From contig JAAUZI010000039.1 of assembly GCA_014804645.1 (NCBI GenBank), positions 54,072-97,648 of the forward strand: a stretch of DNA of 43,577 nt. The letters are read 5' to 3'. The notes beneath the pieces are model-generated. The model was not told where the DNA came from. It saw nothing but the letters and a program-made list of their open reading frames with translations, and did not search any database. Source of the DNA: Lachnospiraceae bacterium (lineage in GTDB: Bacteria > Bacillota > Clostridia > Lachnospirales > Lachnospiraceae). Both the position numbers and the translations under genes were made by a program. Of this stretch, positions 1 through 6,105 are shown piece after piece (the first letter of the stretch is position 1; every line of letters starts with the position of its first letter).

Positions 1-155
1 GCCTTTTCAAAAAAATCGTCCATCGCGCTGCTTACCGTGATGAGATTATTTGCACTGCTTGCAATGAACGTTGCGGCCAGTATCACAAAAATAAGCAGAA
101 TGACGTTCATAGTCTTTTTTCGTTTAAGGTCTTTTTTCAGTATTTGAAAATACAT
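1..155 (-). CDS. ABC transporter permease, N-terminal fragment (cut by window edge)
   Basis: Only the first 51 codons are inside the window. The peptide begins MYFQILKKDLKRKKTMNVI, a basic cytoplasmic start, followed by one hydrophobic segment (about residues 18-34, ILLIFVILAATFIASS) and an extracytoplasmic stretch. This pattern is typical of FtsX/MacB-like permeases of antimicrobial-peptide or lipoprotein export ABC systems in Lachnospiraceae. The ATG is chosen because AAAGGAG lies eight bases upstream. An extended -10 box lies about 30 bases further upstream, so this gene has its own promoter, separated by a terminator from porB. The assignment to the permease family rests on this short stretch only; the rest of the protein lies to the left of the window. 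Confidence 0.6.
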   Translation of the reverse strand, partial: MYFQILKKDLKRKKTMNVILLIFVILAATFIASSANNLITVSSAMDDFFEK

Positions 156-184
156 TTCCGCTGCTCCTTTCACTTTTGGTCCTT

Positions 185-193
185 ATTATAGCA
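185..193 (-). promoter_or_regulatory. Extended -10 promoter for the ABC permease gene
   Basis: On the minus strand the sequence reads TGCTATAAT, a perfect extended -10 element, 30 bases before the start codon of the left-edge permease gene. No good -35 hexamer is visible at 17 bases, which fits an extended -10 promoter. Confidence 0.5.
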
Positions 194-221
194 TGGAAAT
201 TATTAAATAATCCTTAAACCC

Positions 222-265
222 AAAAAATAAAAGAGCCCTGCTCCCATCGGGGACAGGTCTCTTTT
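222..265 (-). terminator. Intrinsic terminator after porB
   Basis: On the minus strand AAAAGAG-A-CCTG pairs with CAGGG-CTCTTTT around a loop of about 12 bases, followed by TATTTTTTG. It lies 14 bases past the porB stop and ends the por operon. Confidence 0.75.
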
Positions 266-278
266 ATTTTAATGATTT

Positions 279-1217
279 TTATTGTTCACAGCGCTGGCGC
301 AATGCCTCCCACTGTCTGTCAACCTCAACCTGAAACTGCGCCAACAGTTCCTCTCTGCCCGGTTTGAGCAGATGCTTGAAACGTTTCTGCGAACGCAGGA
401 AATCCTCGATGGGCAGTTTCTTCTTTGGCACGTAATTGAGCATCCATTTGCCGTCTATCACCTCGTACAGAGGCCAATAGCAGGTGTCCACCGCCAGTTT
501 ACATATGGTCATCAGGTCGGAAGGATCATACCCCCAGCCTCTGGGGCAAGGGGACATCACGTTCAGAAATGCCGCTCCCGGCGTATAGATGGCCCGCTCC
601 GCCTTGGTATGGAGGTCCTTAAAATTACTGGTAAAAGTACTCTGAGCCGCATAGGGAATGTGGTGCTGTGCCATGATGGCAGTCAGGTCCTTGCGCACTT
701 GCACCTTGCCGTCGCTGACCTTGCCCGCGGGAGTGGTAGTGGTGTCTGCAAACTGGGGAGTGGCGGAGGAACGCTGAGTCCCTGTGTTCATGTAGGCGCC
801 GTTGTCATAACATACATACACCATATCGTGCCCGCGCTCCATGGCGCCGGACAGAGACTGAAAGCCAATGTCATAGGTGCCGCCGTCACCGCCAAAGGTG
901 ATGAATTTAAAAGTTTCGTCAATTTTGCCTTTCTTTTTTAATACCCGGTAGGCGGTCTCCACACCCGACAAAGTGGCTCCCGCGTTCTCAAAGGCGTTGT
1001 GGATATAGCTGTCCTCATAGGCCGTAAAGGGATACATAAAGCTGGATACCTCCAGACAGCCTGTGGCATTGCCCACTACAGCCCTGTCCTCCGGGTGCAG
1101 GGCACGCAGCACCGCTCGCACCGTTACGGTGCCGCCACAGCCAGCACACATTCTATGTCCGGGAGCCAGACGCTCCTCCTTACTCATGACTTCTTTAAAA
1201 TTGTATGTATTTTCCAT
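279..1217 (-). CDS. porB: 2-oxoacid:ferredoxin oxidoreductase, beta (thiamine diphosphate) subunit
   Basis: This is the catalytic thiamine-diphosphate subunit of a four-subunit pyruvate/2-oxoacid:ferredoxin oxidoreductase, which interconverts a 2-oxoacid plus CoA with acyl-CoA, CO2 and reduced ferredoxin in the cytoplasm. The TDP/Mg site is visible as GGDGGTYDIG at residues 109-118 with DNGAYMNTG at 138-146. Cys24, Cys27, Cys54 and Cys224 (in SPCPRGW) are the expected ligands of the proximal 4Fe-4S cluster. At 312 residues it has normal family length. AGGAG precedes the ATG by six bases. It is the last gene of the porC-D-A-B operon, followed by a terminator. The substrate cannot be read from the motifs; the operon's isoleucine T-box suggests a branched-chain or 2-oxobutyrate role instead of, or besides, pyruvate. 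Confidence 0.9.
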   Translation of the reverse strand: MENTYNFKEVMSKEERLAPGHRMCAGCGGTVTVRAVLRALHPEDRAVVGNATGCLEVSSFMYPFTAYEDSYIHNAFENAGATLSGVETAYRVLKKKGKIDETFKFITFGGDGGTYDIGFQSLSGAMERGHDMVYVCYDNGAYMNTGTQRSSATPQFADTTTTPAGKVSDGKVQVRKDLTAIMAQHHIPYAAQSTFTSNFKDLHTKAERAIYTPGAAFLNVMSPCPRGWGYDPSDLMTICKLAVDTCYWPLYEVIDGKWMLNYVPKKKLPIEDFLRSQKRFKHLLKPGREELLAQFQVEVDRQWEALRQRCEQ

Positions 1218-1316
1218 TGTGCTCTCCTATTAAAAATCCCGTATATTCTCGAACAGCATGCCGATGTTGAACAGTGCGTTGTCCGGGAATGTGCTGTTGT
1301 AAATTCTGTATCCGCT

Positions 1317-2504
1317 TTATTTCGAACGAAGTCCGATATATTCGTACATATCTGGAATTTCATGGGTCTGGGCGATCTCCTCCAGCCGTCCGTATACTCG
1401 CTCAAAATCCTCCACAGTGATATCCCGGCCGCCCAGTCCGTAAAAATAGTTTACCACTTCCGCCTGGGATTTGGCGCTGTACAGTGCCGCTCTCACCTCC
1501 GCGCCCAGCGGACCGCTGGTGGCGGAAAACATCTCGCTGCGGTCCAGAATGGCAATGGCCTTGCGGTCCTTCAGAGCCTGCGCCAGCTCCTCCTCCGGGA
1601 AGGGGCGGAACACACGGATTTTGCACAGTCCCACCTTTTTACCGGTAGTCTGGCGTATCTTGTCCACGGCCGCCTTGCAGGTACCGGCAGCGGAACCAAT
1701 CAACACAATCACATACTCCGCATCCTCCATGGCATACTCCTCAAAAAAGCCATAGTGCCTGCCGGTCATCTCCTCAAATTTTGCCGCCAGCTCCAAAATC
1801 ACCTCTCTGGCGTTCTTCATAGCCTCTCTCTGGCCTTTTTTGGTCTCCATATAATAGTTGGACACTGCATAGGGTCCCACCGCTATAGGCTCTTTGCTGT
1901 TGAGCAGAAAATGCTCCGGGTGGTACTCCCCCACCAGCTCCTTGACCTTCTCGTCCTCCACCAGCAAAATGTTCTCCACGCCATGACTGGTGATAAAGCC
2001 GTCCTGGCAGATCATCACCGGCAGATGCACCCTGGGGTCCTCCGCAATTGGAAAGGCCTGCAGGAAATTGTCGTACACCTCCTGATTGGACTCCGCATAT
2101 ATCTGAATCCAGCCGCTGTCTCTGGCTCCCATGCTGTCGGAATGGTCTGCATTGATGTTGATGGGGCCGGTGAGGGCACGGTTTACCAGCGCAAGCACAA
2201 TGGGCAGTCTGTCTGAGGCAGCCACATACAGTTCCTCCCACATCAGTGCCATACCGCAGGAGGAGGTGGCCGTCAGGGCCCTTGCCCCCGCAGCACTGGC
2301 GCCCAGCGTGGCGCTCATGGCGCTGTGCTCGCTCTCCACATGAATAAATTCAGTGTCAATTTCTCCGTTGGCAATATAATTTGCCACATACTGAGGAATC
2401 TCCGTGGAGGGCGTAATGGGGAACGCGGGCATTACGTCCGGGTTGATCTGCTTGATGGCATAGGCTACTGCCTCATTGCCGGATAGACGTTCTCTGATTG
2501 CCAT
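1317..2504 (-). CDS. porA: 2-oxoacid:ferredoxin oxidoreductase, alpha subunit
   Basis: This is the alpha subunit, which carries the pyrimidine-binding domain and the transketolase C-terminal-like domain. The PAFPITPSTEIPQ segment at residues 26-38 and ESEHSAMSATLGASAAGAR near 58-76 are hallmark stretches of PorA/VorB-type proteins. The 395-residue length is normal. The ATG directly follows the porD stop codon, and its GGAGGG ribosome binding site lies inside the end of porD, so the two are translationally coupled. The 97 bases between this gene and porB contain no independent gene, but the reading frame stays open for 29 codons after the stop (see findings). With porB it forms the active site at the alpha-beta interface. 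Confidence 0.9.
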   Translation of the reverse strand: MAIRERLSGNEAVAYAIKQINPDVMPAFPITPSTEIPQYVANYIANGEIDTEFIHVESEHSAMSATLGASAAGARALTATSSCGMALMWEELYVAASDRLPIVLALVNRALTGPININADHSDSMGARDSGWIQIYAESNQEVYDNFLQAFPIAEDPRVHLPVMICQDGFITSHGVENILLVEDEKVKELVGEYHPEHFLLNSKEPIAVGPYAVSNYYMETKKGQREAMKNAREVILELAAKFEEMTGRHYGFFEEYAMEDAEYVIVLIGSAAGTCKAAVDKIRQTTGKKVGLCKIRVFRPFPEEELAQALKDRKAIAILDRSEMFSATSGPLGAEVRAALYSAKSQAEVVNYFYGLGGRDITVEDFERVYGRLEEIAQTHEIPDMYEYIGLRSK

Positions 2505-2801
2505 TTATTTGCCCTCCTTCATTGTAATAGCGCCGAAGGGACATACCTTGGCGCAGATGCCGCAGCCCTTGCAGTGGTCATAGTCAAAATCCTCTCTCTT
2601 GCCATCCTTCACCGGGATGGAGGAATCCGGACATACCGGGAAACACAGCAGACACTGCTTGCATTTTTCCTCGTCGAACACCGGTGTGGAGGTGCGCCAT
2701 TCTCCCGTGCAGAAATGCCGGGATGTGGCCGGTTCAAATATTTTGTTGCCCTCTGTGATATCCTGCCAGGGGCTTTTCTCGTTGATCTCTATACTTTTCA
2801 T
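2505..2801 (-). CDS. porD: 2-oxoacid:ferredoxin oxidoreductase, delta (ferredoxin-like) subunit
   Basis: This 98-residue 2x[4Fe-4S] ferredoxin-like subunit relays electrons from the TDP subunit to external ferredoxin. Two complete cluster motifs are visible: Cys47, Cys50, Cys53, Cys57 (CKQCLLCFPVCP) and Cys77, Cys80, Cys83, Cys87 (CKGCGICAKVCP). AGGAGG lies a few bases before the ATG. The downstream porA start abuts the stop codon. A 208-bp gap containing a large inverted repeat separates it from porC, which is unusual for this normally tight operon. Confidence 0.92.
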   Translation of the reverse strand: MKSIEINEKSPWQDITEGNKIFEPATSRHFCTGEWRTSTPVFDEEKCKQCLLCFPVCPDSSIPVKDGKREDFDYDHCKGCGICAKVCPFGAITMKEGK

Positions 2802-2820
2802 ATGTGTCCTCCTATTTAAA

Positions 2821-2986
2821 GTCGCTGCGCGACGGCACTAAAGAGTAAAGTCACCTCGGCGCACACCTCATGAGAGAAACTTTCATTCGAAAACACACTC
2901 ATGAAAGTTCCTCTCGTGCGCCTTCGGGACTTTACTTGTCCAGCCATAATTTTTTCATTAAAACTTTTGACATTTCTTAGCTGGAC
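2821..2986. repeat. Composite palindromic intergenic element (MITE/REP-like) between porC and porD
   Basis: Three nested inverted repeats fill the gap. The largest, 2846-2934, begins TAAAGTC and ends GACTTTA. Its two arms of about 34-41 bases are nearly identical when one is complemented, including the AAACTTTCAT/ATGAAAGTT core, with one 7-base insertion in the left arm. The loop is about 14 bases. It is flanked by a small palindrome, GTCGC-TGC-GCGAC (2821-2833), and by a GTCCAGC...GCTGGAC pair (2938-2944 and 2980-2986). There is no coding capacity. As RNA it would fold into a strong hairpin between porC and porD. Whether it is a mobile miniature element or an RNA-processing structure is inference. 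Confidence 0.7.
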
Positions 2987-3009
2987 TATTAAGAGTTTCG
3001 CTGATATTT

Positions 3010-3582
3010 CTACTTCAGCGCCTCAAAGGTCAGCTCCAGCGCCTTCATATTGCCGTCTATAACCTCGGGTTTTTTTGCAAATTTATGCTGGTAAGACGCT
3101 CTCATCTCCCGCAGGAACACCTCCTGCTCCATCACGCCGGACACCGCCACTACTGCGGCCAGCATGGGGGAGTTAGGGAAATACTTGCCCAGCGCTTTCA
3201 CGGAAATCTCCCTGGCGTCGATCACATAGACCCTGCCCTGATAGCCCCTCAGATGAGGAAGAATTTCTTCTTTAGTCTTCTGGCTGTTGACAATAACAGC
3301 TCCCTCCGGACCCAAACCATGAGTCACATCAATGGTCTCCAGCAGGCTGTCATCCACCACGGCCACCAGATCCGGTTCATAGATATTGGAGTGGACTGTG
3401 ATGGGCTGGTCACTGAGTCGATTGTAAGCGGTGATGGGCGCCCCCATCCGCTCGGGACCGTACTCCGGAAAACCCTGCACATACTTTCCTGTCTTAAATG
3501 CCACATCTGCCAACAGCAACGCAGCCGTCTTGGCACCCTGGCCACCCCGGCCATGCCATCTGATCTCAATTGTGTCTCTCAT
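3010..3582 (-). CDS. porC: 2-oxoacid:ferredoxin oxidoreductase, gamma subunit
   Basis: This is the gamma subunit of the four-subunit 2-oxoacid:ferredoxin oxidoreductase, the domain that in single-chain enzymes helps bind CoA. The N-terminal MRDTIEIRWHGRGGQGAKTA, with its GRGGQG turn at residues 11-16, and the following FPEYGPERMGAP stretch are diagnostic. The start chosen is the ATG at 3582, giving 190 residues, with AGAGG just upstream; in-frame ATGs at 3600 and 3624 would add non-conserved residues. It is the first gene after the T-box leader, so it is the gene most directly controlled by it. It is separated from porD by a palindromic element. Confidence 0.88.
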   Translation of the reverse strand: MRDTIEIRWHGRGGQGAKTAALLLADVAFKTGKYVQGFPEYGPERMGAPITAYNRLSDQPITVHSNIYEPDLVAVVDDSLLETIDVTHGLGPEGAVIVNSQKTKEEILPHLRGYQGRVYVIDAREISVKALGKYFPNSPMLAAVVAVSGVMEQEVFLREMRASYQHKFAKKPEVIDGNMKALELTFEALK

Positions 3583-3649
3583 CCTTACCTCTTTCCGCAT
3601 TATTGTGCTACAATCTGTGGTCAAAAATCTTTGATTTTCGGCCTTGCCT

Positions 3650-3694
3650 ATAAAATAAAACCGGACATCCTCTCCGCATAATGCTGATGCCCGG
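3650..3694 (-). terminator. Leader terminator of the T-box riboswitch
   Basis: On the minus strand CCGGGCATC pairs with GATGTCCGG (one G-U pair) around a 16-base loop, followed by TTTTATTTT. It lies 68 bases before porC inside the leader transcript, as expected for the regulated terminator of a T-box. Confidence 0.8.
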
Positions 3695-3926
3695 CTGGTT
3701 TCTATTCAAACAGAAAACTATAATCCATCCCATCCATTTACGACATACCAACATATGCGTCCTCTGTCACGGGAGAAACCCGTCAGCATCTACTCATGCC
3801 AGCGGCATTTTGGTGCTGCAACTCGGGAGGGATGTTCCACATATCCTACTTGCACCGTTTCTCAGCTGCCACGGTTCTCTGTGATCTTTGGGATATATGT
3901 ACTGTCTCCGTCATCGTCTTTCTCAA
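3695..3926 (-). promoter_or_regulatory. T-box leader, probable isoleucine (AUC) specificity, upstream of porC
   Basis: The minus strand shows T-box stem I landmarks. These are the AGTA loop-E motif (in GACAGTACATA), the apical CAGAGAACC...GTGGCAGCTGAGAA block, a helix in which CATATATCC pairs with GGATATGTG below the apical part, and a specifier loop reading GGAAC-ATC-C before CTCCCGAGTT. Aligned by eye with the glyQS-type pattern (GAAA-GGC-A-UUCUUGAG), the triplet at 3833-3831 is ATC, isoleucine. Stem III appears as ACGGG-TTTC-TCCCGT after GAGTAGATGCTG. The antiterminator region (TGGGATGGATTATAG) keeps a UGG-A core but departs from the usual UGGNACCGCG, so antitermination may be divergent. 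It ends in the leader terminator before porC. Confidence 0.8.
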
Positions 3927-3934
3927 TTGAATTC

Positions 3935-3963
3935 ATTATAGTGGTGCGGTAAAGCGTTGTCAA
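3935..3963 (-). promoter_or_regulatory. Consensus sigma-A promoter of the por operon
   Basis: The minus strand reads TTGACA (3963-3958), 17 bases, TATAAT (3940-3935), a perfect match to both hexamers. The start point would fall near 3928, at the 5' end of the T-box leader. Confidence 0.9.
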
Positions 3964-4027
3964 GAGGTTTTTCTCGAACTCTCCTATCTTACAGAGGGAA
4001 TAATCTTGTAAACATTTCAAGTAAAAC

Positions 4028-4057
4028 TTGTGATATGCATGGGAATTATTGTATAAT
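4028..4057 (+). promoter_or_regulatory. Promoter of the CooC/HgdAB-like cluster
   Basis: TTGTGA (4028-4033), an 18-base spacer and TATAAT (4052-4057) lie 46 bases before the ATPase start codon. The promoter is back-to-back with the por promoter, about 65 bases apart. Confidence 0.7.
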
Positions 4058-4103
4058 GTATCAGGAACTTCCAAATAGACAGCTTAGGGAGGCGTAAAGA
4101 ATC

Positions 4104-4862
4104 ATGAATACAACCAAAATCATAGCCCTCTCCGGCAAGGGCGGCGTGGGCAAGACCTCCCTGGCGGCGGTGACAGTCAAGGCTCTGGCTGAAAAATACC
4201 CGGACAGAAAAATACTGGCCATTGACGCGGACCCGGCAGTGGGTCTGGCTACGGCCCTGGGTGTTTCTGTAAAACTCACCATAGACGATATCCGCAGAAA
4301 GGTGGTGGCTTCCGTGGAGGACGGGGACACCAAATCTGCTATAGAACTGTTAGGCGAGGCAAAATACCATATTTTTGACGCCATGGTGGAGACGGATGCC
4401 TTCAGCTTTATCGCCGTGGGGCGCCCCGAGAGTGCGGGATGCTACTGCAAGATCAATTCCTACCTGAAGGAAGTTATTGCCCTGGTGGCAGACAATTTTG
4501 ACTATATCGTGATTGATGGGGAAGCGGGCATCGAGCAGATCAACCGGCGGGTTATGGAGAAAGTAACTCACCTTATTCTGGTGACGGATGCCAGCAAAAA
4601 GGGAACCCAGGTAATACAGACTATCAAATCCGTAGCCGACACGCTTGTCATGTATGAAAAATTAGGCGTAATTGTAAATCGCCTGCCGGACGAGTCTGTT
4701 AAACAGTATCTGGAGCTTGGCGAACTGCCGGTGCTGGCCTACATCGGCCAAGACAGCGATTTGTCCACCTTTGATATCACCGGTCAGAATGTCTTTTTTA
4801 TGCCAGGGAATTCGGTGATGATGCAGGGTGTCTGCCGCGCCTTGGAGAATCTGGAAATATAA
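4104..4862 (+). CDS. CooC-like P-loop ATPase (nickel-insertion/maturation type)
   Basis: This 252-residue SIMIBI-class ATPase belongs to the MinD/CooC family. The deviant Walker A SGKGGVGKT is at residues 10-18, the DADP switch I at 41-44 and the DGEAG switch II at 138-142. The GCYCKIN stretch supplies the Cys-X-Cys pair (Cys113, Cys115) that in CooC binds nickel at the dimer interface, and this is what separates it from MinD or NifH. In CODH systems CooC loads Ni into the catalytic cluster, yet no CODH gene is present here. It opens a gene cluster with two double-cubane-family subunits (next gene 21 bases downstream), so it more likely matures those proteins or the acetyl-CoA-synthase-like protein at the cluster's end. 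That role is inference. GGGAGG lies upstream of the ATG. Confidence 0.82.
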   Translation: MNTTKIIALSGKGGVGKTSLAAVTVKALAEKYPDRKILAIDADPAVGLATALGVSVKLTIDDIRRKVVASVEDGDTKSAIELLGEAKYHIFDAMVETDAFSFIAVGRPESAGCYCKINSYLKEVIALVADNFDYIVIDGEAGIEQINRRVMEKVTHLILVTDASKKGTQVIQTIKSVADTLVMYEKLGVIVNRLPDESVKQYLELGELPVLAYIGQDSDLSTFDITGQNVFFMPGNSVMMQGVCRALENLEI

Positions 4863-4883
4863 AGCACAAAGAGGAAACCACAC

Positions 4884-6068
4884 ATGAAAGACTTAAAACA
4901 TATCTACGAGCTGGAGACCTTACTACAGGAGGCGCATAACGATCTGATACGGCAGGCCAAGAGCCGGGGAGAAATCGCCATAGGCAGCGTATGCTCCCTG
5001 ATTCCGGAACCGCTTTTAAATCTGCCCGGTTGTTTTTCCGTAAGACTCCGTGCCCCCAGAACAGGCTCCATTGAGATGGGAACCTACTATATGACCAGCA
5101 TCATGTGTGAGGCCTGTCGAGCGATTCTGGAGCGGGCCATAGAGGGCGGTTATCAATTTCTGGACTGCATGTTGACGCCGGACGCCTGCGCCCAGATGAA
5201 CCGCTGCGTGGAAAATATAGAACATTTGCAGCTCTGCAACAAGGACAATTTTTTCGTGACCTATGCGGATGTACCCATGAAATCTGACGAGACCGCCCTG
5301 CGGCACTATGTGCGACAGATGCGCCAATATGTGCTGGAACCGTTGGAAAAGCACTTTGGCATCGACACCTCTAATGAAATGCTGCTAAACGCAGTTGCAC
5401 TGCACAATCAGGTAAGCCGTCTGATTATGGATATCGGAGATTTCCGTATGGAAGAGAATCCCAGAATTACGGGCTATGAGTTTGCCGTGCTATGTCTGGC
5501 TACTTACTGCTGTCCAAAGACATCGTTGATTCCCATTTTGGAGGAGACCCTTGCGGAGCTGCAGGAACGTCAGCCGGATCAGCGATCCCCCTACCGGGCC
5601 AGAGTGGCGCTGGCAGGCTCGGAGATTGATGACCCCGAGCTGATTCGGATGATCGAGGAGGCGGGAGCCTTGGTGGTTGCTGACCGTTTCTGTCTGGGCG
5701 CCTTCCCCGGGCGGGAGCAAATCCGGCTTAAGGAAGACGAGGACGTGCTCACCGGCATATGCCGCCACTATATGGAGGGAGGCCAATGCCCCCGCTTTAT
5801 GAATACGGACAAAATTAAGGAACGCCACACCTATATGGATCGGCTGGCACAGCGTTTCCATGCGGACGGCATAATCTATCAACAGATCAAGTTCTGCGAT
5901 TACTGGGGCTACGAACGGGCCTATGCCAGCCGGGTGATGCGGGAGGAATACGGTTATCCCGTGCTGAGTATTGACCGCCCCTACGCCGTGGGCAACGCAG
6001 GTCAGCTGCGCACTCGTGTACAGGCTTTCGTGGAGAGCATGGAAATAAAGAAAATTAAGGCCCAATAG
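4884..6068 (+). CDS. 2-hydroxyacyl-CoA dehydratase (HgdB/double-cubane family) subunit, smaller
   Basis: This 394-residue protein of the HgdB/FldB/BadD fold belongs to the family that holds a [4Fe-4S] or double-cubane [8Fe-9S] cluster used after ATP-driven one-electron reduction. Three cysteines sit where family ligands are expected: Cys37 in CSLIPEPLL, Cys102 (or Cys108) in PDACAQMNRC, and Cys338 in IKFCDYWGYE. True 2-hydroxyglutaryl- or phenyllactyl-CoA dehydratases normally come with a CoA-transferase and racemase or dehydrogenase genes. None is here, so the usual database name is probably misleading. GAGGAAA precedes the ATG. It lies between the CooC-like ATPase and the larger partner subunit, in one transcription unit. 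Confidence 0.85.
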   Translation: MKDLKHIYELETLLQEAHNDLIRQAKSRGEIAIGSVCSLIPEPLLNLPGCFSVRLRAPRTGSIEMGTYYMTSIMCEACRAILERAIEGGYQFLDCMLTPDACAQMNRCVENIEHLQLCNKDNFFVTYADVPMKSDETALRHYVRQMRQYVLEPLEKHFGIDTSNEMLLNAVALHNQVSRLIMDIGDFRMEENPRITGYEFAVLCLATYCCPKTSLIPILEETLAELQERQPDQRSPYRARVALAGSEIDDPELIRMIEEAGALVVADRFCLGAFPGREQIRLKEDEDVLTGICRHYMEGGQCPRFMNTDKIKERHTYMDRLAQRFHADGIIYQQIKFCDYWGYERAYASRVMREEYGYPVLSIDRPYAVGNAGQLRTRVQAFVESMEIKKIKAQ

Positions 6069-6105
6069 GGCGGTAGGAAATTCAAAACAGGAGATTACAT
6101 AGATT

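Noticed and set aside
999..2216. Long plus-strand open frame of about 400 codons opposite porB/porA
   Set aside because: It is antisense to two well-supported genes, has no ribosome binding site, and its composition (His, Gln and Leu rich) is typical of a shadow frame.
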